Below are positions 44,013 to 54,643 of a stretch of DNA of 64,000 nt, piece after piece. Origin of the DNA: Pythium myriotylum (Eukaryota > Oomycota > Peronosporomycetes > Pythiales > Pythiaceae); contig JALJCQ010000007.1 of the NCBI GenBank assembly GCA_023091665.1, positions 558,001-622,000 on the forward strand, written 5' to 3'. A program made the translations under genes and the position numbers. The notes under the pieces are model-generated. The model saw only the letters and a program-made list of their open reading frames with translations, searched no databases and was not told where the DNA came from. The first letter of the stretch is position 1; each line of letters begins with the position of its first letter.

Positions 44013-45695
44013 TCATGAGTCTTGCTGGTCAATCTTCTGATAGGTCATTGTTGTCAGTGTCCGCTTGCTCGGGACGATCTCCTCAAACGGATCTGGGCTC
44101 TCGAAATGCAAGTCCCCGTACTTTTCTCTAGCGGAAGCATCGGCCATGAGCCACAGACGCCATGCATGCAGCATCATGCGTGGGGCTGTTTCGTTCTCGG
44201 ACGCGTAGGTCGCATCACCGATGATCGGAAAGCCATTATGTGAGAGATGGAGGCGAAGCTGATGTCGCCTTCCAGTAAGCGGTCTCAACAACACCTTCGT
44301 GACTGCTTCGTTCTCGAACGTCGCATGGCCCAACACGAACGCAATCGTTGCAGCTGATCGCCCGGACACCGCGACATCTTCCACATTCGTACGGTCACCA
44401 ATCCGCATGCGAAACGAGTCTCTGCCAGGCTCAGCGATCGGGTCATCAAATAGGTACGCCACGGGCTCATCTGGCTCCGCACCCTCGGCGCTGACCTCAT
44501 ACTGGCGTTTTGCAGACACCCGCGCACGCTCGTCGTCGAGGAAAACCGACAGCTCTTTCATGAAGCGGATTTTGTCGGCATTCGAGAGCTCCTTGTATTT
44601 GAGCTGCTCTTCTCGCTGAAGGTCAGCCCACTTGACGCCGACTAGTCTCTCTTCGTCTTCTGTGAGTGATCGTGTTCCAGCAGCTTTGACTTTCAACAGT
44701 TCATTCCTCTCCATCTCAAGAAAAGCGGGCCCTTGACGCACCCCGCGAGGGTAGTCGCGGTGCTTCTGGTGAACTCGGGTTCCTTTCATTTGTGTCTTGT
44801 ACCGGTCGAAATCCTCGGTGTCCTGAATGAGTAGGCCGATCTTCGAAAGAGCACACGCTCTCACACGGTGCTTATCCTGCAGTTCATCTAAGGGACCGTA
44901 GTGCTCCTTTGGGTGGAAAGGGAGATGACCCCGAACGACAGCAAGGTATTCTTTTTGCACACACTTCTCGCGGAACAATTTGCAAGCCAACGCTGTCGCA
45001 CTTGACCAACGCACAAACAGAGCACCGTTAGTGCGACGAAGAGCTCAAGACAGGGAAAAAGAAACTACATACTCCTTCTCAACACCGACGATCATTACTC
45101 CAGAGGTTGCTTCGGTTCACATGAGAAAATGAGTATGCTACGTAGGAAAAGAAACCTCAAACAGACCGTACCAAAGTCGAGTTGGTGGATCCATCGGAAC
45201 TTTTGAACTTCTGGGAAGTCGCGGTAAAGCTACAAAAACACACAGTCAATTGACGCTCTTCAGTCAGTCTCTTATCGCATTCGACAGAGCACGCACAGCT
45301 TTCTCAATCGTCGCGTCAAACTGGCCGTCTAACCGGTGATCCTCACACTTGTTGAGCACGAGAAAGTGGTCATTCTTGGACAACACACGCAGCTTCAGGT
45401 CTTCTAGCTTCTGCGGACCGCCGCGCCACTCCATCACACTCGCCAGTGCAGCCGCTGGAGCTGCCGGCGTCGCTCCAGACGGCAAAGCGGCCGTCTCGAC
45501 GGCCGGCGGGTCGTCGTCCAAGTGCGATTGGTGGCGCCGCGCTGCGTTGCCGCCGCTCGCAGTCGTCATGGGGCGTGCGCCCGGCTCTGCTCCAGAGCTT
45601 GCCACTGCCGAGCGGTAGAGCTTCTCGACCGCCTTCATGCCTTCGCGGCGAGGCAGCTTGGCCGCCGGGAGCATGTCCTGTCTCGACGGGTCCAT
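44013..45695 (-). CDS. RluA-family RNA pseudouridine synthase
   Basis: Four exons on the minus strand: 45297..45695, 45172..45229, 45073..45109, 44013..45000. The product is 493 residues. Introns are 67, 62 and 72 nt, GT-AG, phases 0, 1 and 2. The catalytic aspartate D151 lies in HQLDFATSG, which is assembled across exons 2 and 3. A 37-nt exon supplies the TSGVMIV part. Later motifs are ALACKLFREKCVQKEYLAVVRG and LLRPLTGRRHQLRLHLSHNGFPIIGD, the RluA fold's C-terminal half, followed by RMMLHAWRL. A charged insert of about 130 residues separates these. The first about 90 residues are Ala/Pro-rich and may be a targeting or disordered region. It should isomerise uridine to pseudouridine in rRNA, tRNA or mRNA; the target cannot be told. 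Confidence 0.88.
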
Positions 45696-46167
45696 TGACT
45701 GGGTGGTGTGATCAATGCTTCACTTGGTTTCGGTATGTGTCACTGGAGAGAGGTGACACAATCAATGTAGCCATCCGTTGGAGATGATGGTTCGAGTGGA
45801 ATCGCGACGAATCGCCCACGGGTGTTTAAGGTCCGCAACGAGCACGCGGCGGTTGGCGCTCGCTCTATGAAGAAAGACTCAAATGGAGACGCCGCAGTGA
45901 TGCTCTGATGGCCTTGGCCACAATCACTGCTGGCCATCATCACTATCAGTCGATGGAATCCACCGACAGTTGAAGCTTTATCGGAAGATGATTGGTCGAA
46001 TATATGTTTTAACAGATCTGATTGGCCGAAACGAGTGTCCGAGATCGTTTTCTGCTCCTTTTCCACGAAATTGAACCCGAGACGCAACCTGCGGGAGACC
46101 ACCATGGCTGTGCCACGCGTGACATGAACGCCACTGGGCTCATTCCCACATTGGCTCTCAACCGATC
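45696..46167. promoter_or_regulatory. Bidirectional promoter with paired CCAAT boxes
   Basis: The 472-bp region lies between two divergent ATGs. Two ATTGG (inverted CCAAT) boxes sit at 45,991 and 46,021, exactly 30 bp apart. They are 177 and 147 bp upstream of the DHCR7 ATG. The same pair with the same spacing occurs upstream of the small membrane protein gene at 47,629. Confidence 0.5.
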
Positions 46168-47535
46168 ATGTGGTCCAACAAGAAAGGCGAGTCCAAGGGC
46201 CTTCTCCCGGGCAGGACCACCATCGGGCCGCTGTTTCTCATGGCGTCGACGCCAGTAGCTGCAATCCTCATCACGCACGTCTTCGTCAACCACGCCGGCT
46301 CTGTGCAGTCGTTTTTGCAGGCAAAAGAGTCACTTGACGAGATCTGGCCGAGTGCGTTCGATCCCGTGGCGTGGAAGCTCATTGGGGCGTTCATGGGCAC
46401 GCAGCTCGCACTGATGCGTGTTGTGCCTGGGAAAATCTCGTATGGCCCAATCACACCCGGTGGAAACGTCCCCGTCTACACTGCCAACGGCTTCCAGTGC
46501 TTCGTGATCTCGATCGCGCTCTTCCTGGCCGGCGCCTTCCAGTTGGAGCTCTACAATGGCGGCATCGTCTATGACTACCTGCCTCGGATCATCGCGTCGC
46601 TCAACGTGTTCAGCTTCGTGTTCTGCCTGTTCCTGTACACCAAAGGAGCCTTCCTGTGGGCTTCGTCGAGTGACCACGGAACATCCGGCAACCCGGTGTT
46701 TGACTTTTACTGGGGAACAGAACTTTATCCGCGCATTCTCGGCTGGGACGTCAAGCTATTCACGAACTGCCGTGGTGGATTGATGTTCTGGGCGATTGGT
46801 ATCATCTCATATGCGTGCAAACAACGAGAGCTGTACGGCTACCTGAGCGATTCGATGGCGGTGAGCGTCGCAATCCAGCTCGTCTATGTGGCGAAGTTCT
46901 TTTGGTGGGAGTCAGGGTATATGCGCAGCATCGACATCATGCATGACCGAGCTGGATACTATCTTTGCTGGGGCTGCCTTGTGTGGGTGCCGTCAGTGTA
47001 CACATCCCAAGCAATGTTTTTAGTGAAGAATCCTATCGACCTCGGACTTCCAAAGGCAGCATCTATCTTTGCCGCCGGCGTGTTCATGGGTACGTGTACT
47101 TCAAAACGTAACGAGTATGCATGGGTCTAACTCTATTGTGCTGGACAAGTGTGGGCGAATTACGATGCCGATCGCCAGCGGATGCACTTTCGTCAGACCG
47201 ACGGCAAGTGTTCGATCTGGGGCAAAAAGCCAGAGTTTATCGTTGCCAAGTACACTACCGAGAAAGGAGAGACGAAGACGAGCCTCTTGCTAACTTGTGG
47301 TTGGTGGGGGATCGCTCGCCATTTCCACTATGTCTCAGAAATTCTCGCGGCGTTCTTTTGGACACTTCCGGCCGGGTTCTCAAGTGGCGCGCCGTACTTC
47401 TATGTTGTTTACTTGACGTTGCTTCTCACTGACCGTGCATTCCGCGACGATGCGCGTTGCTCCCACAAGTACAAGCAGGACTGGCAGAAGTATTGTGCGC
47501 GTGTGCCGTCGCTGATCCTGCCTGGCATTTTGTGA
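46168..47535 (+). CDS. DHCR7: 7-dehydrocholesterol reductase (sterol delta-7 reductase)
   Basis: Two exons (46168..47089 and 47150..47535) give 435 residues. The 60-nt phase-1 intron is GT-AG; reading through it ends the frame after a few codons. The protein is a multi-pass membrane enzyme of the ERG4/ERG24 family: PVYTANGFQCF, GTELYPRILGWDVKLFTNCR, NYDADRQRMHFR, IWGKKPEFIVAKYTTEKGETKTSLLL, GWWGIARHFHYVSE, and the C-terminal RDDARCSHKYKQDWQKYCARVP. NADPH-dependent reduction of the C7-C8 double bond at the endoplasmic reticulum is the known activity. The YDADRQR motif and length favour DHCR7 over delta-14 reductase. Many oomycetes cannot make sterols yet keep this enzyme, presumably to modify host sterols. 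Convergent with the next gene, 93 bp apart. Confidence 0.92.
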
Positions 47536-47628
47536 AGCAGTCGGCTCGACATCATGGTGTTAGAGTTTGCTGCATTGACGAAATGATTATAATGCTAGGT
47601 CTGTTGAATTTTTTTCTGATGCGACGGA

Positions 47629-48082
47629 CTATTTCGCGTTCCAATCAACTGCTAGCAAGCACATCAAAGGATGATACGCGTTGAGTCGAGCGCGACGGTC
47701 GAGGAATCCGTGCGGCGGTAGGTCCTGCATCAATTGCATTGCAAAAGCAAAAGAAAAAAGATACCACAACGCGTCGCCGATGGTAGAAAGCAGCCGACCG
47801 CTTTCGAGCATGATGATCGCGGAGGTAAAACGCAGTAGCACGTTACAGATCACCAGTGCGACAAAGGCTCCAATCACGAAGGGAATGGCGAGGCGAAGGT
47901 TTCGATCTGATGTCAGCATCATGAGAGGGGCGGCAACACGTGCAGAGCTGAGACGGTGACGCACCTGCGCGGGGCTGGGGACGGCCAAAGTCCAGTGGTT
48001 GGCGTAGCGCCAGTGGCCATGGCACCGGGTGCGGCGGAGGCATGGTGTGGGGTCGGGGTGTGTCGGTGGAATGGACATCCAT
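47629..48082 (-). CDS. Small two-TM membrane protein, family member A
   Basis: Two exons, complement(join(47629..47906, 47965..48082)), give 131 residues. The 58-nt intron (GTGCGT...CATCAG) is phase 1. The N-terminal exon is proline-rich with no signal peptide. The second exon encodes hydrophobic segments LAIPFVIGAFVALVICNVLL and ALWYLFSFAFAMQLM, separated by a short loop. I do not recognise the family. It shares the phase-1 intron directly before the first hydrophobic segment with the loci at 49,974, 51,894, 53,141, 54,292 and 56,456, but sequence similarity to them is weak, so its membership is tentative. Confidence 0.5.
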
Positions 48083-48139
48083 CACTTTCCCTTCACCGTC
48101 ACTCTGATTCGTAGACAGGCGCCTTCAAAGTCAATTTTG

Positions 48140-48174
48140 ATTGGCTGAAGAAGTTAATAGGGATATCTGATTGG
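48140..48174 (-). promoter_or_regulatory. Paired CCAAT boxes upstream of member A
   Basis: ATTGG on the plus strand (CCAAT in the sense of the gene) at 48,140-48,144 and 48,170-48,174, 58 and 88 bp upstream of the ATG, 30 bp apart as in the DHCR7 promoter. CCAAT boxes are general NF-Y sites in eukaryotes. Function is inferred. Confidence 0.4.
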
Positions 48175-48292
48175 TTAAATATGGAGCTTGATTGAAGTAG
48201 AGAGCGAATTGTGACCCTGGCGACGAGATGATGAATGCGCACGGAAGTTGAAGCCCCCCGTTTGCTAAAATCGAACAAAGCTACGGCAACAC

Positions 48293-49593
48293 CAAGGGTC
48301 CCACGAAGCGACTCAGAATCCGATTCTGAGCTAGAATCCAGAATCCAATGTACCGAGGAATCCGGATTCCGGACCAAAGTGGATTCTGGACGTAGCAGAT
48401 AGTAACCGCGAAATCCGCCAGTTTTCAGTTAGGATTCCGCGGATTCTGATCGATTCTGAGAAATTGAGTGTTACATTCGTATGATTCGTCAAAAATAGTT
48501 TATTGTGATGATTGGACAAAACATGTCTATGAAGAAGATTTGCGGGCGTTTTTTTAGAGCAACTCACCATTGTTTTAGGCAAGGACGAGCTCAACTGATA
48601 GCTTGTCGATCAGCCACCACGAGACTATCACTCACGGGATTACCATAATTTCGAGAGTAATGCGCGAGTCCTTCAACTCACAGAAATGAAACATCATGTT
48701 GTTTCGGAAAATCCGACGAGCCTCCAAAAGCAACGCGAGGCGCTGTGGGTTGTTGCGGAATAGGCCAGACGACTGTAGCTCCTTCACTTCGTCGTGCTCC
48801 TTTCGCTTCCTTAGTTGCTCGATAGCAGTCTTGCCCGACACAATTTGATGATCAATGCGAAGATGCTTCGTCGCCCTGGACGTCTTCCCGCCCGACAAGA
48901 CGAAGACGTTACACGTAGTCGAACGGCAGGCCTCACTGGCAAGACAGATCCATGCCAAATACAGCTTGCCGCTGTCCTCGTACTCCACTCGCACGCCCGA
49001 GTCAAAGATGACGGAGGTCTCGCCGTCAGCTGGGGGCCTCAAAGCGAATCCTTCGGGCACGCTGAAGTTGGGGATGGCTCCCTGACAGCAGCAGGGGGCA
49101 ACATGGTCGAGAAGAGTTGAACTGATGTTGTTGGTGTGGTTGTTGGGCAGTGCGCAGATTGCGATGTGTGCCACATCCCAACAAACCGCCACCCTCACAA
49201 GATATTGCACTTCAAGTCCGTCTACCAAAGTGGACTGATATGACTGACACGATGAGTCATTATGGGATGAATCACCAACGAATTAAGGCATCTTGAACCT
49301 CTAATTAATCACTACTCAAGGGCGCAATTCTTACCTTCGATCCCATTCCTGTGGGGTTTGGGTTAGACATTTATTCTCAATCAGCAGTCAGAATCGACGA
49401 ATCCGTGGAATCGGACCAAATCGGTCGGTCGGTCGGAACGAATCCTGTCACAAATAGAGGGCTGTGGATTCCGAATTCCGGCTTTAAGAGAGCAGAATCC
49501 ATAGTTGCTGCAACAATGGATTCTAGTAAAACCTCGGAATCCTGGTTTTTCTAGGAAATGGATTCTGAACCCAAAAAGTTCGTGGGACCCGTG
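48293..49593. mobile_element. Non-autonomous hAT element with 8-bp target duplication
   Basis: The element is 1,301 bp. Its ends are CAAGGGTCCCACGAA and, inverted, CACGGGTCCCACGAA: 15-bp terminal repeats with one mismatch. It is flanked by GGCAACAC at 48,285-48,292 and 49,594-49,601. An 8-bp duplication and CA...TG ends define hAT. Both subterminal regions contain many GAATCC/GGATTC hexamers in both orientations, as expected for transposase-binding clusters. One N-terminal transposase fragment remains inside. It lies about 200 bp upstream of the ATG of the gene at 47,629-48,082. Confidence 0.93.
48632..49228 (-). pseudogene. N-terminal hAT transposase fragment (BED finger)
   Basis: A 198-codon open frame. 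It contains a BED-like zinc finger: WICLASEACRSTTCNVF, then TSRATKHLRIDH, with the C..C..H..H order, followed by IVSGKTAIEQLRKRK and a helical tail. No catalytic or dimerisation region follows before the stop. The element therefore keeps only the DNA-binding part, which could act as a competitor for the ends. That role is speculation. Confidence 0.65.
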
Positions 49594-49601
49594 GGCAACA
49601 C

Positions 49602-49973
49602 CCTCCGTTCACATAGATTGTCTTAGAGACATACATCCGAAAGTGGGTCACGCGAGCACCAAGACGTGTGCATTAACGACCGAGAAATGCATGTTTGGGG
49701 ACAGCCATTTGAGCGCCTCTCAGCCATAAGAAGCACGTCACAGCAACAGCTAGGGTCCACGCATGATGCGACACGAACAATAGCTGCCAGTATCCTCAGG
49801 AAAGTACCAATAGTTGAGCCCGATGCAATGCCAAAAGCCAATTCTCTGCGACGTGTTGAGGCCATGGATATGCGAGGACATTTGGGTGGATCGTAGAGAG
49901 AGGTGGAGACGTGCGTAAAATGGATCCAGGTGGATTAAAGGTAAATTGTTTGGTCGGGCTAAACACCAAGATA
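49602..49973. other. Spacer right of the hAT element
   Basis: This was continuous with the region at 48,284 before the hAT insertion. No gene is seen. Confidence 0.4.
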
Positions 49974-50372
49974 TCACGATATATGTAGCCAGCGATTAGC
50001 TTCACTCACGATGATCCACGCGCCAAGATAGACCGCGAGGAAGACCACGACGCGGGCGAGTTTCGTGACTGTCTCAACATCTAAAAAACCCATTACTGTG
50101 GGTAGCGGGCAGATCATAGAGCTCGCGATCATCGTCACTGTGACAAGAACTAAAATCAAACAACAGATGAGCGACCGCCACTTATTTCCCGATGAACCAG
50201 ACGTAACCAGCTCACCATAAAACGCGCGTAGTATGCAGCGTCTCTCTCGCCAGACGTTCATGAGTCGCCACCATGCGGTGTGCGGTTCCCCACCTCCGGT
50301 TATTGCATCGAGATTCTTGACGTCGATTTCAATGACGGCGACACTATCGTGGGGCAGGATCTGGATGGACAT
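49974..50372 (-). CDS. Small two-TM membrane protein, family member B
   Basis: The last two exons, complement(join(49974..50137, 50216..50372)), give 106 residues from an ATG at 50,372 (MSIQILPHDSVAVIEIDVKN). The 78-nt phase-1 intron is GTGAGC...GTCACAG. The second exon encodes VTMIASSMICPLPTVMGFLDV, then KLARVVVFLAVYLGAWIIVS, ending NRWLHIS. It is clearly homologous to member C at 53,141 along both exons. Further 5' exons are possible: a GTAAGT donor follows an open frame starting MKVLLSLLTASG at 50,975-50,718, but I could not join it in frame. No function known. Confidence 0.55.
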   Translation of the reverse strand: MSIQILPHDSVAVIEIDVKNLDAITGGGEPHTAWWRLMNVWRERRCILRAFYGELVTSGSSGNKWRSLICCLILVLVTVTMIASSMICPLPTVMGFLDVETVTKLARVVVFLAVYLGAWIIVSEANRWLHIS

Positions 50373-51893
50373 CGCACCAAAGGAACGCGTTGCTTCGGGC
50401 GTCTGCAAAGATACCAGCGCGAAGAGTTGACGGAGATATTGGCAAGTTTGAAACTGCCGCAGCAAATGTTGAGTTGCCCACGCGGTTCGTTGGATACTGA
50501 GCACGGAAGGCTGAGATTCCGAACACGGCGAACGGGTAAAGCTAATGGCACCCCCGATGTAATGTCCGGAGAAAACGCTGCGGTGGATTCACCTGGAGGC
50601 CACGACCCGAGATAGCAAATGTCGGCCAGCTGTTCCAACTCGTGGTGTCAGTTGAATGCAAAACGACGAAGTGCATGGATATGGCGTGATAGATTTGTTT
50701 CAAGTACAGAAACTTACCATATCTGGGCGAATGTCCACCGAGAGCTGGTCGAGTGTAAAGTCCGTACAGGTTTGTTGAAGCAAGGCGAGTTGGGTAAGCA
50801 ACAGAACGGATCCTCTCGCCGAAAGGGAGGACGAATCCTGCGTCTCGAACTCCAGATCAGTCTCACAAGCTACGAGGGCTGAGCGGACGGGCCCACGGTG
50901 GTTTGGAAGTGCGTTTTGCCCGACTACCGAGTAGAGCGGACCAGAAGCGGTCAGCAGGCTCAATAGCACTTTCATTACCTCGCAGTCTCAATCTGGATAA
51001 TCACTGCATGATAAAGCGATCATATCCTGGAATCATGCGATTTGAGTGTTGGGTTCTCATGCAGGACGTGAGCAGTTTCGACAAAATCACCAGTTCGAAA
51101 GACTCGCAGAAAGTCGAACCAAACTCACCATCGCGAGATGGGCGTCGCTAGTCCACAAAGGCGATGGAGAAGCGCAGCGTACGCGGGCACGACGTGAGCA
51201 AGGCGAAGGCGACGGAGATAATCATGAGTCATACCAAAGTAAAGAGTGTCTGTTGATTCTGACGCTGGAGCCATCTGAGTGCCCAATCCGAGACCCGAAG
51301 CATCTGATTGGACAACCACTCTTCCACTGACAATGGTTGCCTTTCTCACTGACAATCAATCGCTGGTTGCATCAACCCCGGATCAACAGTGTGACGGCGA
51401 GTGTACAAGCAAACCTTGCTGCGGGTTGTCAGTGAACTGTCCGCGCTATCTCGCCAGGTATTAATAAGTTCGTGCCGCAAGCGTTCATGATTCCACCCAG
51501 TGTTCCGGGCGTGGCAATATTCAGCCATGGCGCCCGGATGAATTGGAGACCGCCGTGGTTCATGTGTAGCAAAAGGCGGGTGCACACTCTTTCGATGGAG
51601 CGCCTGTCAGACTTGTGGTTTGACTCTACTCGTTGGTTGTTCACCATAACTCTAAAACTATCAATCCATCTCACGACCCCACACACGAGAGAGGATTCCT
51701 GGCGAATCTTTTACTTGCAGATGAGCTTGGTTGGATCGCACTGATATGAATGCTGTACAGCTCTGCTCTCCACGGCAAGCAAAGCGTACGGGGAAGTTAG
51801 AGGTGCCTGGTGTCGAGTGGGAAGCCCTCCGGTGGTCTTGTCAGGGCTCTACGCTTGAGCTTCCCATGGCTTTGGTTTGCGGTAAGTTCGAAC
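50373..51893. other. Intergenic or upstream exons of member B
   Basis: Several short minus-strand frames end at good splice donors: 50,975-50,718 before GTAAGT, and a frame near 51,240-51,135 before GTGAGT. They may be 5' exons of member B. The frames could not be joined without a stop, so none is called as a gene. Confidence 0.35.
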
Positions 51894-52274
51894 TCACGAT
51901 CTGGCAGCCCAAAGTAGCAACGGGTGGTGCGCGCGTAATGCTGGCTTCGCTGCAAAGATTCCTGTCGCTGGAGCCGTCGTGATAAACTGTCGAATGAGCG
52001 AGATCGAGAACTGAATCGCTAAGATCGTTGTGTTGATATTGCGGTCGAACGGCGTCGCAGACGTGTGCCAAAAGAGGTACATAGGGATTGTCGCTGCGAG
52101 GAGCAGTCCGTAGATGACGTTCTTGAGCTGTGCTGGCGGTGGAACGGCTGGAATCAACATCGCATGAATGCCGTTTTCTTTGGTTTGATCCTCTTTGGCG
52201 GGACGCGACGTACCGACAGCGTGAACGCGCTGGCGCACGAAAGAAATTGGCCATCGCATAGCATTGGACTTCAT
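51894..52274 (-). CDS. Small two-TM membrane protein, possible family member F
   Basis: Two exons, complement(join(51894..52147, 52214..52274)), give 104 residues from an ATG at 52,274. The 66-nt intron (GTACGT...ATTCCAG) is phase 1 and the junction codon is GCC followed by GTT, the same arrangement as in members D and E. Hydrophobic segments are VIYGLLLAATIPMYLFW and TILAIQFSISLIRQFI. Sequence similarity to the others is low outside this layout. No function is known. Confidence 0.42.
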   Translation of the reverse strand: MKSNAMRWPISFVRQRVHAVGTSRPAKEDQTKENGIHAMLIPAVPPPAQLKNVIYGLLLAATIPMYLFWHTSATPFDRNINTTILAIQFSISLIRQFITTAPATGIFAAKPALRAHHPLLLWAARS

Positions 52275-53140
52275 CTTTAGTTGTGGTCCATGAGTAGTTG
52301 CTTCAGTCACCGCATCGACGAGGTCAGCAAAATTCGAACGCTGACGCAAGCATTGCTTGGATATTGGGTTTTCCCCTCACGATTTGCGTTCGAAAATGAC
52401 GAGATCTGTCATCGATTCGCCTGAACACGCGTCACACTCTGAATCTGAGAAGCCATGAATTCCCGTCTGAGTGCCCAGCTCTCACTCAGATCACACCGAC
52501 CTTTCTGAATTGCTTGGTGGCCATCGTCTACGTTGCGAATAAGTCGCACAGCTTCAAGTCTCGATCTCTTTCGATTCCCACTCGTTCAACTCGACAAACA
52601 ATATTTACCCCAGACTCTGGCGAAAGGTCGAGCAACAGTTGAGATTTGGACAAAGAGAATGCAAAAGCCTTCCTGCAGAGAATTTGTTTACATCACGTCG
52701 TGATTTTCAATGGGCTTCATCGGCGGAGACCACACACGGGAGTAACCATCATGGTTGTTTTTCGCAACGCTGAAGTAGACACTCCAACAGTTGTTGAACT
52801 CGTCAGTCTCAAGGGATCCTAACAACACATGGGATACTTCAAAACAAGCTCGCACAAGCCAGACGATCCCCAGACGCTCTGGGATTCCAAACCAGGAGCC
52901 ACCATCGACGCGCTCACGGGAGATTCGCAGCAGGTAAAGATGCCAGCATCTTTATGGAGTAGACACGCAGAATGCAGGCTCTTCACGTGTATTTATTCCT
53001 CCGAGATGATGTTGGCCAGCACAAAATGGGCAGCCCGCACAACAGAGACTTCCTCACGGCTTTAGGTGTCCAGGCAACGAAAACGGATGAATAGATCTCA
53101 CATAGTGGAAGACTTGACAAATACAATGGCACCGAAGAAT
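52275..53140. other. Intergenic spacer
   Basis: No gene is recognised on either strand. Open frames are shorter than 80 codons. Confidence 0.4.
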
Positions 53141-53556
53141 TTACGATGCATTGAGCCAGCGATTAACTCTACTCACGACGATCCACGCGCCGAGATAGAC
53201 CGCGACGAAGACGACGACGCGGCCGAGTTTAGTGACTGTCTCGACATCCAAATAGCCCACGACCATGGCCGCGGGCAGCAGGCACAGCACGGAGCTCGCG
53301 GTCATCGTCACTGTGACAAGAACGAACAATGAAATCTTTGAATGAGTAACCGTCGCCACCACACACAAATGAGCATGCTCGTACCAATGAACGCGCACGG
53401 CATGCAGCGCCTTTCTCGCCAGACACTCACGAGGCGACCTACGCACGCGCATCGCGCGGCGTGCGGTTCTTCATGGGCACTGCTTTTTGCACCGAGATTC
53501 TTGACGTCAATGTCGATGACGGCGACGCCGTCGTGCGGGAGGATCTGGGTCGACAT
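53141..53556 (-). CDS. Small two-TM membrane protein, family member C
   Basis: Two exons, complement(join(53141..53310, 53385..53556)), give 113 residues from an ATG at 53,556 (MSTQILPHDGVAVIDIDVKN). The 74-nt phase-1 intron is GTACGA...GTCACAG. Exon 2 encodes VTMTASSVLCLLPAAMVVGYL and LGRVVVFVAVYLGAWIVVS, ending NRWLNAS. The first 20 residues match member B at 17 positions. A CAG acceptor-like site lies 35 bp upstream of the ATG in both, so an upstream exon, perhaps non-coding, is likely. It is divergent from member D. Confidence 0.58.
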
Positions 53557-54291
53557 GGCACCAAATGGAACGCGTAACGTCGGGCGCCTGCGGAAATGGC
53601 AGCGCGAGACTGCTTCCCGGAGACACCAGCGAGCTCGAGATTCGCCACACGAGGCGAATGTCGAGTTCTCGACGCGGGCGGTTTGTTGGAGACTGAGAAA
53701 GCGTGGAAGGAGGAGATTCCGAACACGGCGAACCGCCGAACCAATCGCCGACGAGCTCCTCTCGGAAGGGAAAAACAAACCGCAACGTGGGATTCGCACC
53801 ACCTCCACGGCCAGATGTAACGACCCGTCAGCTGGTGAGCAACTTGCAGTCTCAGTTCACGGTGAATCTTCATACAAATGGAAATTCACGTGAGACTTGT
53901 TTTGCAGGACAACGAGGCGAGGAAGTCGTGTTTTGACTTGGTGAGACGGACTGCTGGGCGGTCCGGGTCAGCGATGACCGTTGAGGCGCTGGGCACCTTC
54001 GACTCGACTCCGGGACCCGCGGATCACAGGGGCGCCTTGGTGCACTGTCTCCAATTCACTGGAGGAGGGGCGATGGGCATCTTTGCACTTGTTTCTGGAT
54101 CTCATGATGAGATATCCAGAGGGGACTGTCCCCTCGTCCTGCTTGTCTTGATCAGCGGCGACCGTGAGACTGTCAGTCCAGTGATCGCCAGCGGTAGGTT
54201 TACGCGTGGAAGCGAGTGATCTGTTCAGACTAAAATCGGAAGAGAAGGCCGGCAGACAACCTCCTCAACGGCAAGAGCCACCGGCCTCTGG
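53557..54291. other. Divergent intergenic region of members C and D, with possible exons
   Basis: A plus-strand frame (53,878-54,219) is open for 113 codons and ends near a GTAGGT donor in phase 1. It could be an upstream exon of member D; a related, stop-containing sequence precedes member E. The evidence is not enough to call it. Confidence 0.35.
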
Positions 54292-54643
54292 ATGGCGCCG
54301 TCTTCGTCTTCGGGAGACGGGAATTCTGCAATATCAGACGACAGGCCATGCGGGAGGCCTCCAGGCTCGACGAAGTCTGCTCTGGCCATCGGTGCGTGGA
54401 GAGGCCAGACCTTGTGCCACTTCCCTGGAGGGCTCCCCTCTAATGGTTCTCTGATGTGTGTTTTTTGCAGCCGTAGCAGCCTCCAGTTTATCACTAGGGC
54501 TCTTGGCGATGGGAGTCGTGCTCGAGGCTATCGAGTATGAGACTGCCGTGACGGCAGTGCACATTGCGATCTTCTGCGGCGTCTACGGCGTGTGCTGGCT
54601 CGCGATCATCAAGGCGATTCGGTTGCTGAGCACAGTGCTGTAG
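54292..54643 (+). CDS. Small two-TM membrane protein, family member D
   Basis: Two exons (54292..54391 and 54471..54643) give 90 residues. The 79-nt phase-1 intron is GTGCGT...TTTGCAG. Exon 1 is Ser/Gly/Pro-rich and probably cytosolic. Exon 2 encodes AVAASSLSLGLLAMGVVLEAI and AVHIAIFCGVYGVCWLAIIKAI, ending RLLSTVL. It is closely related to member E along exon 2 and more distantly to B and C, with the same intron position and phase. A longer upstream start is possible. No function known. Confidence 0.55.

Noticed and set aside
45264..45300. A non-canonical splice donor in the pseudouridine synthase gene
   Set aside because: At first the open frame seemed to end at an AT or GC donor. A standard GTGCGT donor at 45,296 gives ATIEKA-LYRDFPE, which reads on correctly, so no unusual intron is needed.
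53141..53200. A splice donor (GTGAGT) near the end of members B and C
   Set aside because: Homology with members D and E continues through it to the stop codon, so GTG AGT codes for Val-Ser there.
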